Of a stretch of 64,000 bases of DNA, positions 8,455 through 17,751 are shown one piece after another. The notes below the pieces were generated by a model that did not search any database, had not been told where the DNA came from, and was given only the letters and a program-made list of their open reading frames with translations. Where the stretch lies: positions 19,987 to 83,986 of the forward strand of contig QFOX01000002.1 of NCBI GenBank assembly GCA_003241645.1. The letters run 5' to 3'. The DNA is from Azospirillum brasilense (GTDB lineage: Bacteria > Pseudomonadota > Alphaproteobacteria > Rickettsiales > UBA3002). The position numbers and the translations under genes were made by a program. The number at the start of each line of letters is the position of its first letter. Positions within the stretch are counted from its first letter, which is position 1.

Positions 8455-8878
8455 GATTCGCCATTCGCCCCACACACCGCAGCAGCTCTATGCGCTGGTG
8501 TTGGATATTGAGCGCTATCCCGAATTCATTCCCTGGGTGCGCGCCGCGCGTGTGCTGGAACATCAGGGCGACCATTTCATCGGTGAGCTGGTGGTAAGCT
8601 TCAGCGGCTTCACCGAACGCTACAGCTCGAAGGTCATTCCCGATGCGGCAGCAATGAAGATCGACGTGGAACTGGTGCGTGGACCGTTTACCACCCTTTC
8701 CAACCATTGGAAGTTCGAACCTGCCCCCCAAGGTGGCACCAACATTCATTTCGACGTGGCGTTCGAATTCAAATCCAAACTGCTGGATAAGCTGATGGGG
8801 GCCATTTTCGGCCGCGCCTGCGACAAAATGGGCGAAGCCTTCGTCAAGCGCGCTGACGCGCTATACGGCCCCAAATAG
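8438..8878 (+). CDS. RatA / COQ10-like START-domain protein
   Basis: A 146-residue SRPBCC-fold protein: opening HRHAEIRHSPHTPQQLYALV, the VLDIERYPEFIPWVRAARV motif, GELVVSFSGFTERYSSKV and a final amphipathic helix. In eukaryotes and many proteobacteria this family binds ubiquinone or related lipids and helps respiration (COQ10); in E. coli the homologue is called RatA and was described as a ribosome-associated toxin. The position next to lipA is standard in alphaproteobacteria. It overlaps the upstream gene by 17 bp and the convergent gene by 18 bp. Confidence 0.85.
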   Translation: MHRHAEIRHSPHTPQQLYALVLDIERYPEFIPWVRAARVLEHQGDHFIGELVVSFSGFTERYSSKVIPDAAAMKIDVELVRGPFTTLSNHWKFEPAPQGGTNIHFDVAFEFKSKLLDKLMGAIFGRACDKMGEAFVKRADALYGPK

Positions 8879-9592
8879 CCCGCGCTTCTTCGCGGTTTTG
8901 ACCGCCACTAGCGACAGTACGAGTACGGCTAACACCATGGCAAACCCTTGCCAATGCACGGGACCTGCCTCGTTCACCTGCTCCCAGAATTCAATGACCA
9001 GCAGCGCAAACGCACCATTAATGATGGTCGTATAATCCTTGGCGATGACCCGGCGCAGGTTAAATTTCATGCCGTGCGTGGCGGCCGGCAGGCGTGATAG
9101 CCGTGGAACCCAGCGGGGAACATCGCGGCAATAGGCGTCATAGGCATTGCCGAATTTTGCACGCAGGAAATACTCCTCCGCCGCGATGATGGCAGTGTAG
9201 ACTAACAGAAATACTGCCATGCCGATGGCGAACACCAACGGTGCACCATGCATAAGAAAAATGCCAATATACATAATGACATTGCCAACATAGAGCGGGT
9301 TACGGCAGGTGGCAAAAAACCCGTCCGTTACAAGATTCTCGGCATAGACCTTTTTATTCAGGCCACCACGCTTGATGTATTTAAAACCAATGACGGCCGC
9401 ACGGATGCCAAGGCCCAGCATCATGAAGGCGGCCGCGATCCAGTCCTTGATGATCTCGCCCTGCTCTGCACCACCAATGAGTTCCACGGGCGGTCGGATC
9501 GCGCAAAGCAGCACCAGCATGAGCGGAAAAAGCAAATTGCGGTATTTGAACAGCACATCGCCGATCTTTACCAGCAGGGATTTAGGGGGCAT
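8861..9592 (-). CDS. ICMT/PEMT-type membrane methyltransferase
   Basis: A 243-residue membrane protein with about six hydrophobic segments and the RNPLYVGNVIMY motif followed by AAEEYFLRAKFGNAYDAYC, characteristic of the isoprenylcysteine carboxyl methyltransferase / phospholipid methyltransferase-like family, which uses S-adenosylmethionine. Substrate unknown. Its start lies 8 bp after the stop of the cmoA-like gene, indicating one operon. Tail-to-tail overlap of 18 bp with the RatA/COQ10-like gene. Confidence 0.75.
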   Translation of the reverse strand: MPPKSLLVKIGDVLFKYRNLLFPLMLVLLCAIRPPVELIGGAEQGEIIKDWIAAAFMMLGLGIRAAVIGFKYIKRGGLNKKVYAENLVTDGFFATCRNPLYVGNVIMYIGIFLMHGAPLVFAIGMAVFLLVYTAIIAAEEYFLRAKFGNAYDAYCRDVPRWVPRLSRLPAATHGMKFNLRRVIAKDYTTIINGAFALLVIEFWEQVNEAGPVHWQGFAMVLAVLVLSLVAVKTAKKRGLFGAV

Positions 9593-9600
9593 GAATACTC

Positions 9601-10332
9601 CTATTTTTTGGCGATGATGCCGCAGAAATTATACCAGCGGAAGAACACGTCGATCTTGCTGAAGCCCGCATCGCGCAACAATTCGAAATTCTCTTCCATA
9701 CGGTAGGGGATCAGCACGTTCTCCAGCGCCTCGCGCTTGTTGGCGATCTCCATATCGGAGTAGCCGTTGCGGCGCTTGTAATCGTAGTAATGGGCAATGA
9801 ACAGGCGATTGAAGATGGTATCTTCGCTGGTGAGTTTCTCGATCATCAGGAACGCGCCGTTCTCGTTCAGCCCGTCATAGATCTGCTTCACGATGCGTTC
9901 ACGGTACAGCGGGCGCACGAATTGCAGCGTCAGGATCATGCTGACCAACGAAGCGTTCTCGATATGCAGGCCCTTATGCAGGTCGGCATATTCAAGCTTA
10001 TAGGCGTGGTTAAGCTGCGCGGCTGCCAGTTTTTCTTCCGCTTTCTTCAGCATCTCGTGCGAATTATCCAGCCCAATGAGCGTGGTCTTCGCCCGGATGC
10101 GCTGGCTGAACGCAATCAGCGACGTGCCGGTAGAACAGCCGATGTCATAAAGGTTGCTGCCGTCGGTGGCAAAGTCCCCGGCTAGCTCGGCGCTCATGCG
10201 CTGCATTTCGTCGTAGAACGGAACGGACCGGCTGACCATGTCGTCGAACACCCCGGCGACGACCTTATCAAAGGTGAAATCCTGCACCGCGCGTTCGCGC
10301 AGCTCAAATACCTTGTCGATGGCTTTTTCCAT
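9601..10332 (-). CDS. cmoA: CmoA-like carboxy-S-adenosylmethionine synthase
   Basis: Class I methyltransferase fold of 243 residues: FTFDKVVAGVFDDMVSRSVP at the N-terminus, the SAM-binding YDIGCSTGTSLIAFS motif, LIGLDNSHEML, and the LTLQFVRPLYRERIV, KRRNGYSDMEIANKREALENV and FRWYNFCGIIA blocks, which align with E. coli CmoA in order and content. CmoA makes carboxy-SAM from SAM and prephenate; CmoB uses it to modify tRNA wobble uridine. No cmoB lies here. GGGAGG is placed 7 bp before the ATG. The closeness to a methyltransferase gene leaves another use possible. Confidence 0.75.
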   Translation of the reverse strand: MEKAIDKVFELRERAVQDFTFDKVVAGVFDDMVSRSVPFYDEMQRMSAELAGDFATDGSNLYDIGCSTGTSLIAFSQRIRAKTTLIGLDNSHEMLKKAEEKLAAAQLNHAYKLEYADLHKGLHIENASLVSMILTLQFVRPLYRERIVKQIYDGLNENGAFLMIEKLTSEDTIFNRLFIAHYYDYKRRNGYSDMEIANKREALENVLIPYRMEENFELLRDAGFSKIDVFFRWYNFCGIIAKK

Positions 10333-10393
10333 GCGGCATCCTCCCGATGCAACAAGCCCTAACGCAGAATGCTGAGGCGAAGCTGAAGACGCG

Positions 10394-11359
10394 CTACAAC
10401 CATTTCTTGCGTTTAAAATACAGCACCGGCAGCACGGCGGCGACCACCATCAGCCCCAGCGCCATGGGGTAGCCAAGCTTCCAGCCCAGCTCGGGCATGT
10501 GTTCGAAGTTCATGCCGTAAATACTGGCGACCAGCGTGGGCGGCAGGAACACCACCGCCGCGATGGAGAAGATCTTGATGATGTTGTTCTGCTCGATCGA
10601 GATCATGCCTAGCGTCGCATCCAACAGGAAGGAAACCTTGCTGGAGATGAACGCAGCATGGTCGTTCAGCGCGGTAATATCCTTGCCATGCGCGGTGAGC
10701 TGCGCGCCCACCTCGGGCGACAGGTTCTTGATGTTCTGCTGCGCATAGGCCACCAGCCGCCACAGGGTGGTGAGGCTCTCGCGCGCTTTGCTGGCCACGT
10801 CGCCGCACTGGCCAATGCGCGCCAGCGCATCCTGATAATTGACGGGGCTTTTGGTGTTGGCGGGGAAAATTTCTTTGGTGATGCCATCCGCCCGCACGGT
10901 GATGGCCTCAAGAATATCCGCCGCGCGGTTGATGATGGATTCCATCAGCCCCGCGAACACCGCATGCGCCGTGTGCATGGGCTCGTCGCCCTTCAACAGC
11001 GTGGCCGGGAACGCGCGAAACGGCACGGGGTCGATGTAGCGCACGGTAATCAGGTGCCGCTCGTTCAGGATAAAGGTGGTGGCGTGGTTCTCGGGCTCGG
11101 CGGTGTCGAACTTTGTGAGCAATGTCGCCGTCATGAACAGATGCTGCTGTTCCATGTAGAGCCGGTTGGAAATTTCGATCTCGCGCATTTCCTCGCGCGT
11201 GGGGATCTCCATGGCAAGGCAGGCTTCCACGGCATGCTCTTCTTCGCGCGTGGGGGCGAACAGGTCCAGCCAGATGGCGTCAGCCGGCACGGTGGTGCCC
11301 GGTTGCCAAAGGGTTTGGTGCACGCGGCCTTCGGCCAGATGGTAAATGGTAAGTGCCAT
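10394..11359 (-). CDS. corA: CorA-family magnesium/divalent cation transporter
   Basis: A 321-residue inner membrane channel. The long N-terminal cytosolic domain is followed by two C-terminal membrane helices, the first ending in the diagnostic YGMNFEHMPEL (GMN) motif; the C-terminus KRKKWL is basic as expected. I chose the ATG at 11359 (MALTIYHLAEGRVH); an in-frame ATG at 11398 lies inside the divergent promoter region shared with the marC-like gene. Confidence 0.9.
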   Translation of the reverse strand: MALTIYHLAEGRVHQTLWQPGTTVPADAIWLDLFAPTREEEHAVEACLAMEIPTREEMREIEISNRLYMEQQHLFMTATLLTKFDTAEPENHATTFILNERHLITVRYIDPVPFRAFPATLLKGDEPMHTAHAVFAGLMESIINRAADILEAITVRADGITKEIFPANTKSPVNYQDALARIGQCGDVASKARESLTTLWRLVAYAQQNIKNLSPEVGAQLTAHGKDITALNDHAAFISSKVSFLLDATLGMISIEQNNIIKIFSIAAVVFLPPTLVASIYGMNFEHMPELGWKLGYPMALGLMVVAAVLPVLYFKRKKWL

Positions 11360-11432
11360 GCGCCGGTGGTAGCGCAAGCGTGGGCGGTTGTACAGCACTT
11401 GCCCCGCGCTGCGAACCTGCTATGCCATGCGC

Positions 11433-12059
11433 ATGGAAATGGAATTCATCAAAACCGCTTTTGTCACCCTGTTCGTGGCCGTGGACCCGCCGGGCCTCGC
11501 CGCGATCTTCCTCGGGCTGACCACCGCCATGACCGTGGCGCAGCGCAAGCGCACGGCCTACCGCTCGGTGGTCATTGCGTTCGGCATTCTGGTGGCCGCG
11601 GCCCTTGGTGGCCAGCGCTTGTTGGATATGCTGGGCATCAGCATTCCGGCGTTCCGCATCGCGGGTGGGCTGCTGCTGTTCTACATTGCCGCGGAAATGG
11701 TGTTCGAAAAGCGTGAGGAGCGCAAAAGCCACTCGGCCGAGCACGCGATTGAACAGGACCACCCCGACGATATTGCCGCCTTCCCGCTGGCCATTCCGTT
11801 GATGGCCGGGCCCGGCGCCATTACCGCCACCATCCTGCAAGCCAGCGCCGCGCATGACAGTGTGTGGAATTTCGTGGCGCTCATTGCGGTCATCGCGCTG
11901 GTCATCGGCTCGTGCCTCGGCACCTTCTTAATGGCCGGGCGCATTGACCGGCTGCTGGGCACCACCGGGCGGCTGGTGCTGTCGCGCCTGCTGGGGGTAA
12001 TCCTTGCGGCCATGGCGGTGCAGATCGTGGGTGACGGCGTGATGAGCTTCGCCAATTAG
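11433..12059 (+). CDS. MarC/UPF0056 family membrane protein
   Basis: About 208 residues with six predicted membrane segments. Typical family sequences are FVTLFVAVDPPGLAAIFLGLT at the N-terminus and FPLAIPLMAGPGAITATIL in the middle. Function of the family is unsettled. The start could be the ATG at 11427, 11433 or 11439. The gene converges on the histidine kinase gene with 3 bp between stops. Confidence 0.85.
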   Translation: MEMEFIKTAFVTLFVAVDPPGLAAIFLGLTTAMTVAQRKRTAYRSVVIAFGILVAAALGGQRLLDMLGISIPAFRIAGGLLLFYIAAEMVFEKREERKSHSAEHAIEQDHPDDIAAFPLAIPLMAGPGAITATILQASAAHDSVWNFVALIAVIALVIGSCLGTFLMAGRIDRLLGTTGRLVLSRLLGVILAAMAVQIVGDGVMSFAN

Positions 12060-12062
12060 CGG

Positions 12063-14465
12063 CTAGGCCGCCTGCTCAAGCAGGCCGCGATCACGGAAGA
12101 AATCATGGATGCGGCCGATCTCCGCCTCGATGCGGTCGACCAGCTCGAGCCGGTGCTGCGCCGATTCGGAAACATACGCCTGCCCCTGCCCGCACAGCAC
12201 GTAAAGTTGTTTGGCACCAATGTTGGCGGCGCTGCCTTTGAGCAGGTGCGCGGCTTCGTACCACGGCTTGCTCACGCCATCGACGCAGCAATTGCGCAGT
12301 TCGCCCACCACTTCATTCGCGTGCTCAAGAAACAGCTGCGCAATATGCACTTCACGGTCGCGGTTGCCCTGCGCATACGCGTCGATCAGTTGCATGTCGA
12401 TGGGCGCATCGGGCGGGGTGTGGCGCGCCGCGGGTTGCCCCGGCTGCGTGCCGGGCAACGGATTCAGCTGCACCCACTGGCCAAGCATCTGCCGGAAATG
12501 ATCGATGTCGATGGGTTTGCCGATATATTCGTCCATGCCCACGGCAAGGCATTTGTCGCGCTCGCCGAACAGCACGTTGGCCGTCATGGCCACGATGGGA
12601 ATGCGCTGCTGGCTACCCTTTTCCAGCTCACGAATGGCGGTGGCCACTTCGTAGCCGCTTTTCTCGGGCATGTGGCAATCGGTGAAGACGAGGTCAAACT
12701 CATGCTCCATGAACGCTTCGATGGCGAGCTGCCCGTTCTCGGCCATGTGCACATGGCGGAAGCCAAACCCTTCCAGCATTTTTTCCATGAACAGCTGGTT
12801 CAGCGGGTTATCTTCCGCCACGAGGATGCGCGCATCGGCCGCGTTCAGCAGCGGCTGGCTGCGCGCGATGTGCGGCTTCGGCGCAGCAAAATCCTGATGG
12901 CGGGCTTCGGCGCGGTCCATGGGAATGCGGAACCAGAAGCTGGAGCCGCGGCCCAGCGCGCTTTCCACGCCCAGTTCGCCGCCCATCATTTCCACCAGCT
13001 GTTTGGTGATGGCAAGGCCAAGGCCCGTGCCGCCATATTTGCGGGTGGTGGATGTGTCGGCCTGGCTGAATTCCTCGAAAATGACGGCGTGTTTTTCCGG
13101 CGCGATGCCAATGCCCGTGTCGGTCACGCGGCAGAGCAGTTCCACCTTGCCGCCCAGATCGTGCCAGCTCATATCCACCGCCACGCTGCCCTGATGGGTG
13201 TATTTCAGCGCATTGCCGATGAGGTTGTTGAGAATGCGCGCCACGCGCGTGGGGTCGCCCATGCTGTCGGGGAAGGGTTTCTTTTTAATGGAAAGGGTGA
13301 GCAGCAGCCCCTTCTGCGTGGCCAGCGGTTGCAGGATCTCGACCACCTGCTGCGCCACTTCGGCCGGGTTGAAGCCGATATGTTCCAGCGTCACCTGATT
13401 CGCTTCGATCTTCGACAGGTCCAGAATATCGTCCACGGTCTTCAGCAGCATATCCGACGCCTGAAGCACGGTCTTGATCATGGTGCGCTGTTCCGGCGAA
13501 AGCGCCGTGTCATGCAGCAGGCGTGACATGCCCAGAATGCTGTTGAGCGGCGTGCGCAGTTCGTGGCTCATGTTCGCGAGGAATTCGGATTTCGCTTTGT
13601 TCGCGCGTTCGGCTTCCACGCGCCGCGCTTTATTCTCCATCGCCTCTTTCTCGATGGTGATATCCTCGATGATGCCATAGAGCACGGCGGGCTCGCCCTG
13701 CTCGTCGAACACGGGCACCTTCACCGTGCGGCCATACCACTTGCCGCGCGCCGAAGTTACGGGCTCTTCTTCGACCTCCACCACCTCGCCGGATTCGATC
13801 ACCTTATGGTCAATGGAGCGGAAAAAATCGGCTTCTTCTTTGGGGAAGAAATCGTAATCGGTCTTGCCCAGCATGTTGGCGGCCTGCATGCCGAACACTT
13901 CTTCGGCCTTGCGGTTCCACACGAGGTAATTGAAATTATTCTGCACATCCTTGGCGAACAGCGCCACGGGAAGATGCTCAATGATCTTGTTCAGGATGTC
14001 CTTTTGCCGACTGACTTCGCGCGCGCTGCGCTCGGCCTGCTCCTGCGCCAGTTTGCGCGCGGTAATATCCTCAACGATCGCCAGCAGCAGCAGCGGCTTG
14101 CCTTCGGCGTCGTAGATCGGCACCTTGACGGTGTGCGACCACTGGTCGCCCACGGCCTCTTCGTTGATCTCCAGCACCTGTCGGCTTTGCATCACCTCAT
14201 GGTCCACCGCGTGGAACGACGCGGCATGTTCCGCCGGGAACAGCTCTTCGTCGCGCTTGCCGACCACGTCCGTGGCTTTCAACCCGAAAGCCCGCTCGGC
14301 CTGCTTGTTCCAGATGAGGTAACGCTCCTCGTTGCGCATGTCTTTTACGAACATGGCGACGGGAAGGTTCTCGATCAGCATCATCAGCAGGTTTTGCTGT
14401 TCGTCGTCTGCCACCGTGAGTGGGGCAATCGTTTTCAGGAAAGAGGGTGCGCTAAGATCCGTCAT
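12063..14465 (-). CDS. Hybrid sensor histidine kinase (PAS-PAS-HisKA-HATPase-REC-Hpt)
   Basis: An 800-residue cytoplasmic phosphorelay kinase. Two PAS domains (about residues 25-140 and 155-275) share the NLPVAMFVKD / HLPVALFAKD repeat. HisKA carries FLANMSHELRTPLNSILG with the phosphoacceptor His. The ATPase domain shows NLIGNALKYT, DTGIGIAPEKH and YGGTGLGLAITK. The receiver has ILVAEDNPLNQLF and FTDCHMPEKSGYE (phosphoacceptor Asp). The C-terminal Hpt domain has AAHLLKGSAANIG. No membrane segment is visible, so PAS domains probably sense an internal signal. No response regulator gene is adjacent. Confidence 0.93.
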   Translation of the reverse strand: MTDLSAPSFLKTIAPLTVADDEQQNLLMMLIENLPVAMFVKDMRNEERYLIWNKQAERAFGLKATDVVGKRDEELFPAEHAASFHAVDHEVMQSRQVLEINEEAVGDQWSHTVKVPIYDAEGKPLLLLAIVEDITARKLAQEQAERSAREVSRQKDILNKIIEHLPVALFAKDVQNNFNYLVWNRKAEEVFGMQAANMLGKTDYDFFPKEEADFFRSIDHKVIESGEVVEVEEEPVTSARGKWYGRTVKVPVFDEQGEPAVLYGIIEDITIEKEAMENKARRVEAERANKAKSEFLANMSHELRTPLNSILGMSRLLHDTALSPEQRTMIKTVLQASDMLLKTVDDILDLSKIEANQVTLEHIGFNPAEVAQQVVEILQPLATQKGLLLTLSIKKKPFPDSMGDPTRVARILNNLIGNALKYTHQGSVAVDMSWHDLGGKVELLCRVTDTGIGIAPEKHAVIFEEFSQADTSTTRKYGGTGLGLAITKQLVEMMGGELGVESALGRGSSFWFRIPMDRAEARHQDFAAPKPHIARSQPLLNAADARILVAEDNPLNQLFMEKMLEGFGFRHVHMAENGQLAIEAFMEHEFDLVFTDCHMPEKSGYEVATAIRELEKGSQQRIPIVAMTANVLFGERDKCLAVGMDEYIGKPIDIDHFRQMLGQWVQLNPLPGTQPGQPAARHTPPDAPIDMQLIDAYAQGNRDREVHIAQLFLEHANEVVGELRNCCVDGVSKPWYEAAHLLKGSAANIGAKQLYVLCGQGQAYVSESAQHRLELVDRIEAEIGRIHDFFRDRGLLEQAA

Positions 14466-14537
14466 GGGATGAACGTATATACAACTTTTGCGCGATTAAC
14501 GCAAAAGCTAATGCCAAGTATTTATGTTGCATTGCAA

Positions 14538-16376
14538 CTAATTGACGGGCCAGAACGCAAGGATAAGTGGTGTCCCCACGACCACCACAATGATGGATAG
14601 CGGCAGGCCAAGGCGCCAGTAATCACTGAACTTGTAGCCACCCGGCCCCATGACCAGCGTGTTGGACTGGTGGCCGATGGGGGTCAGGAAATCGCAACTG
14701 GTGCCCACGGCGACCGCCATCAGGAACGGGTCCACGTTGTAGCCCAGCTTGCTGGCCAGCCCCGCGGCGATGGGTGCCATCAGCAGCACGGTGGCGGCGT
14801 TGTTCAAAAACGGCGTGATCAGCATGGAGCAGACGATGACCATCGCCACCATCAGCGGGGCGGATAGCCCGCTTGTGACCTGTGCCACCAGACTGGAAAT
14901 GATCTCGGTGCCGCCCACGTCCTGCAGGGCCGAGGTAACGGGGATCATGGCCGCCAGCAGCACGATGACGGGCGCATCGATGGCGGCGTACATCTCGTTC
15001 AGGCGAAGGATGCGCAAGTAGCCAATGGCCAGCACACCGCCGAGGAACGCAATGGAAATGGGCAGCGCGTTCGCCACCGTCAGCCCCACGCACACCGCCA
15101 GAATAATGACGGGCAGCACCGCCACCCGCGCCCGGCCAAGCTGTAGGTTGCGCTCGGCCAGCGGCAGGCAGCCCAGTTCGGCCAGCGTGTCGGCCATGCT
15201 ATCCTTGTGGCCTTGCAGCACGATCACGTCGCCCTCGCCCAGCCGCCGGTCTGCAAGGCGCGCGCTCTTCTGGGCAGGGGCCTGGAACCAGCGCGTCAGC
15301 CCACGCACCGCGCCCGTAGCGGCCGCCTGCCGCACGGCCAGCAGGTTCACACCATAGCGCGAGCGCAGTTGCAGGCGTTTGGGCGTGTTGCGGATCATGT
15401 GCGAGCCCGGGGCAATGACCGCCTCGACCACGTGGATATCGTCGGAGCTTAACTTTACGCCTTCGAGTTCCTTGCTGGCGGCGAGTTCAAGCTTTGCTTT
15501 GTCCACCACGTCTTTCAGGGTGATGGGATCAGTTTCCACCACCAACGTGTCGCCTTGCGCCACCACCGTGAAGGCAGCAGGCACCATGGTGCGCTGTTTT
15601 TCGTGCGTGATGCCGATAATGGCGAATTCCCCATCGATGCTGTCTTCGATCGCACCAATGGTCTTGCCGATGAAGGGCGAATCTTCGCCCACCACCACTT
15701 CGCTCACGTAATCCTCAATGGTGAACTGGTCCTCGGCGGCGGTGGCGCCGCGCCGCTCTTTCGGGATCAGCCGCCAGCCGAACGCCAGATACACAATGCC
15801 CACCGCACAGATGCCCAGCCCCACGGGCGCGAAGTCGAACATACTATAGGGCGTGCCGACAATATCCTGACGGATGCTGGAGATCAGCAGGTTCGGCGGC
15901 GTGCCGATGAGGGTGACCAACCCACCCAGCAACGAACCGAAGGAGAGCGGCATCAGCAGTTCGGAAGCCGAACGGCCCGATTTTTTGGCGAAGGCCAGCG
16001 CGATGGGCAGGAATACCGCCAGCGCGCCCACATTGTTCATGAAGGCGGAAAGCCCCATGACCATGCCCACCAGCATCACGATCTGCAGGTATTTGCGCTC
16101 GATAACGCCCGAGAGCGCGCGCAGGCACCAGTCAATGAACCCGGAGCGGCTGATGGCCGCACTAATAACCAGAATGGTCGCCACCGTGGTGACCACGGGG
16201 TCGGCAAGGCCGGTGAATGCTTCTTTGGCAGGAACTACCCCCGCCACCACCGCGGCGAACAGCGCCAGCAGCGCCACAAGGTCGTAACGCCAGCGGTTCC
16301 AGATGAACAACACCAATGATCCCGCGATGATGGAAAAGATCGCGATCTGGTCGGGCGTCAAACTCGTGGAAGGCAT
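14538..16376 (-). CDS. SLC13/DASS-type anion permease with two TrkA-C domains
   Basis: A 612-residue membrane protein. The N- and C-terminal halves are multi-span permease segments with the family motifs FMNNVGALAVFLPIALAFAK and GTPPNLLIS in the first half and FLNNAATVLLMAPIA with GHQSNTLVMGPGGY in the second. Between them lie two regulatory TrkA-C (RCK-C) domains (about residues 215-300 and 305-400). Such proteins transport sulfate, dicarboxylates or other anions with sodium; the substrate cannot be told from sequence. tRNA-Ser lies upstream on the same strand. Confidence 0.88.
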   Translation of the reverse strand: MPSTSLTPDQIAIFSIIAGSLVLFIWNRWRYDLVALLALFAAVVAGVVPAKEAFTGLADPVVTTVATILVISAAISRSGFIDWCLRALSGVIERKYLQIVMLVGMVMGLSAFMNNVGALAVFLPIALAFAKKSGRSASELLMPLSFGSLLGGLVTLIGTPPNLLISSIRQDIVGTPYSMFDFAPVGLGICAVGIVYLAFGWRLIPKERRGATAAEDQFTIEDYVSEVVVGEDSPFIGKTIGAIEDSIDGEFAIIGITHEKQRTMVPAAFTVVAQGDTLVVETDPITLKDVVDKAKLELAASKELEGVKLSSDDIHVVEAVIAPGSHMIRNTPKRLQLRSRYGVNLLAVRQAAATGAVRGLTRWFQAPAQKSARLADRRLGEGDVIVLQGHKDSMADTLAELGCLPLAERNLQLGRARVAVLPVIILAVCVGLTVANALPISIAFLGGVLAIGYLRILRLNEMYAAIDAPVIVLLAAMIPVTSALQDVGGTEIISSLVAQVTSGLSAPLMVAMVIVCSMLITPFLNNAATVLLMAPIAAGLASKLGYNVDPFLMAVAVGTSCDFLTPIGHQSNTLVMGPGGYKFSDYWRLGLPLSIIVVVVGTPLILAFWPVN

Positions 16377-16466
16377 ACATGCTCATGCGTAAGGTTACCC
16401 CATGGGCGCTACCATGCCGGCATATAAAAAGCGAATGCGGAACGCATCACACCCCACCAGAAACAC

Positions 16467-16488
16467 AAAACCCCACCATTCGGTGGGG
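16467..16488 (-). terminator. Rho-independent terminator of tRNA-Ser
   Basis: Minus-strand hairpin CCCCACC-GAAT-GGTGGGG (16471-16488), followed by a TTTTGTGTTT run, 12 bp downstream of the tRNA 3' end. Confidence 0.85.
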
Positions 16489-16499
16489 CCTTGCGTTTC

Positions 16500-16589
16500 T
16501 GGAGGAGAGGAGGAGATTCGAACTCCCGATACGCGTTAACGTATACACACTTTCCAGGCGTGCGCCTTAAACCACTCGGCCACCTCTCC
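16500..16589 (-). tRNA. tRNA-Ser(GGA)
   Basis: Minus strand. Acceptor stem GGAGAGG pairs with CCTCTCC; the D arm contains GTGGCCGAGTGG; the anticodon loop is CTGGAAA (anticodon GGA, reading UCC/UCU); a long variable arm built on GTATACGTTAACGCGTAT is typical of serine tRNAs; the T arm has GGGAG-TTCGAAT-CTCCT. CCA is encoded. Read this way the discriminator base (73) is U rather than the usual G. Confidence 0.95.
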
Positions 16590-16659
16590 TCATCAACGCG
16601 TCACGGCAGATACGGCAAAACCCGCCAATTGCAAAGCGCAAAACGCATTGGTTGATGTT

Positions 16660-16702
16660 TCACGCTATCTTCACGCTTTTTCAATGCTTTTGCGCGTATG
16701 CT
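16660..16702 (+). promoter_or_regulatory. Candidate PhoB/OmpR-type site and promoter for the 16726 gene
   Basis: TTTCAC and CTTCAC units with TCAC cores at 16660 and 16671, exactly 11 bp apart. A -10-like TATGCT (16697-16702) follows 22 bp after the second core, and CAGGAG precedes the ATG at 16726. Confidence 0.55.
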
Positions 16703-16725
16703 ACGCCCAGCATCAGGAGTACGCC

Positions 16726-17700
16726 ATGACCGACCGTTGGAGCGACAAGCATTCCCCCGCCCCGTTGCGCGGCGCGCAGGAGGTCGAGCTGCACGACCTG
16801 CCAAGCATTCCCAAAGTGCGCGCGGCCATGAAGGCCATGCAGGCACAAGGCATGGAGAGCCTGACCATTACCGCAGGCAATATCGACCGCTACATGCCCT
16901 TGCTGGAAGCCGCGTATAACGACGGTTACATGAACATCTTCACCAACCCCGACGAGCGCGAACCGTTCGACCGTTGGGTCAGCGACATTCGCGCCGGGGC
17001 GGATATTCCCAACACCCGCGTCATCACGCTGTTCGGCAAGAACCTGCAGTCCGACACGCCGGAACTCATCAGCGTTGGGGCGTCGGAGCTGTATCGCCTG
17101 AACGATGGCAGCATGTGCATGTTCCCCAATTATTATTATTCCATGGAGCGCGCGCAGCGCGAGGGCCAACCGAACAAAGACGCCCGCGCCGAGATCAACC
17201 CGCCCATTCCGGTCATGTTCGCCGCCCAGCTGGGTGATGCCACCAAAATGGCGGAAGCCGAAGGCAAGCGCATCTCGAGCCTGTTCTTCGAGGCGGAAGA
17301 CCCCACTAAGACGGCTGAATCCGGGCTTGAGGGGCAGGAACAACGCCAGGTGATGGCGCGCAACCGCATGTACGAATCCATGATGAAGCATTTCGACATT
17401 CCGCACCTGAAGATCCCGCATTACGTGCAGCAACCGCTGGAAGAAGGGGCAGCCCCCTGCGAAGTGCTGACCGGGCGTTTCGTTGGCACCGCCACGCAGG
17501 CGCGTTCTTTCATCGACCAGTTCCAGCAGGCCTTCACCGGCCACACGCTGGATGAGAATACGGCAAACGAACCGCAGACCTACGGCCCCATGCGCGATGG
17601 GCTGGACGGCATGATCGCCGCCCACACGCACGACACCCCCGCCACGCTGAATGCAAATGCGATCGATATCAACTACTTAGCGAGTGGCCGGGGCCGTTAG
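16726..17700 (+). CDS. Unknown 324-residue protein
   Basis: I do not recognise this protein. It has no signal peptide and no membrane segment. The N-terminal part is MTDRWSDKHSPAPLRG, then a helical region with SLTITAGNIDRYMPLLEAAY; the centre has YRLNDGSMCMFPNYYYSM; the C-terminal end is polar and finishes ASGRGR. The start at 16726 is supported by CAGGAG 8 bp upstream. The next gene begins 51 bp downstream with its own candidate promoter. Both carry the 11-bp repeat site, so they may belong to one regulon. Confidence 0.8.
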   Translation: MTDRWSDKHSPAPLRGAQEVELHDLPSIPKVRAAMKAMQAQGMESLTITAGNIDRYMPLLEAAYNDGYMNIFTNPDEREPFDRWVSDIRAGADIPNTRVITLFGKNLQSDTPELISVGASELYRLNDGSMCMFPNYYYSMERAQREGQPNKDARAEINPPIPVMFAAQLGDATKMAEAEGKRISSLFFEAEDPTKTAESGLEGQEQRQVMARNRMYESMMKHFDIPHLKIPHYVQQPLEEGAAPCEVLTGRFVGTATQARSFIDQFQQAFTGHTLDENTANEPQTYGPMRDGLDGMIAAHTHDTPATLNANAIDINYLASGRGR

Positions 17701-17702
17701 TT

Positions 17703-17745
17703 TCACCAAACCTTCACATTACTTCCGCCAAGGCTGCCCTAATAT
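17703..17745 (+). promoter_or_regulatory. Candidate PhoB/OmpR-type site and promoter for the 17752 gene
   Basis: TTTCAC and CTTCAC units, TCAC cores at 17703 and 17714 (11 bp), then 22 bp to TAATAT (17740-17745). The expected transcription start then falls at about the A of the ATG at 17752, so the mRNA may be leaderless; no Shine-Dalgarno sequence is visible. Confidence 0.55.
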
Positions 17746-17751
17746 AAGCGC

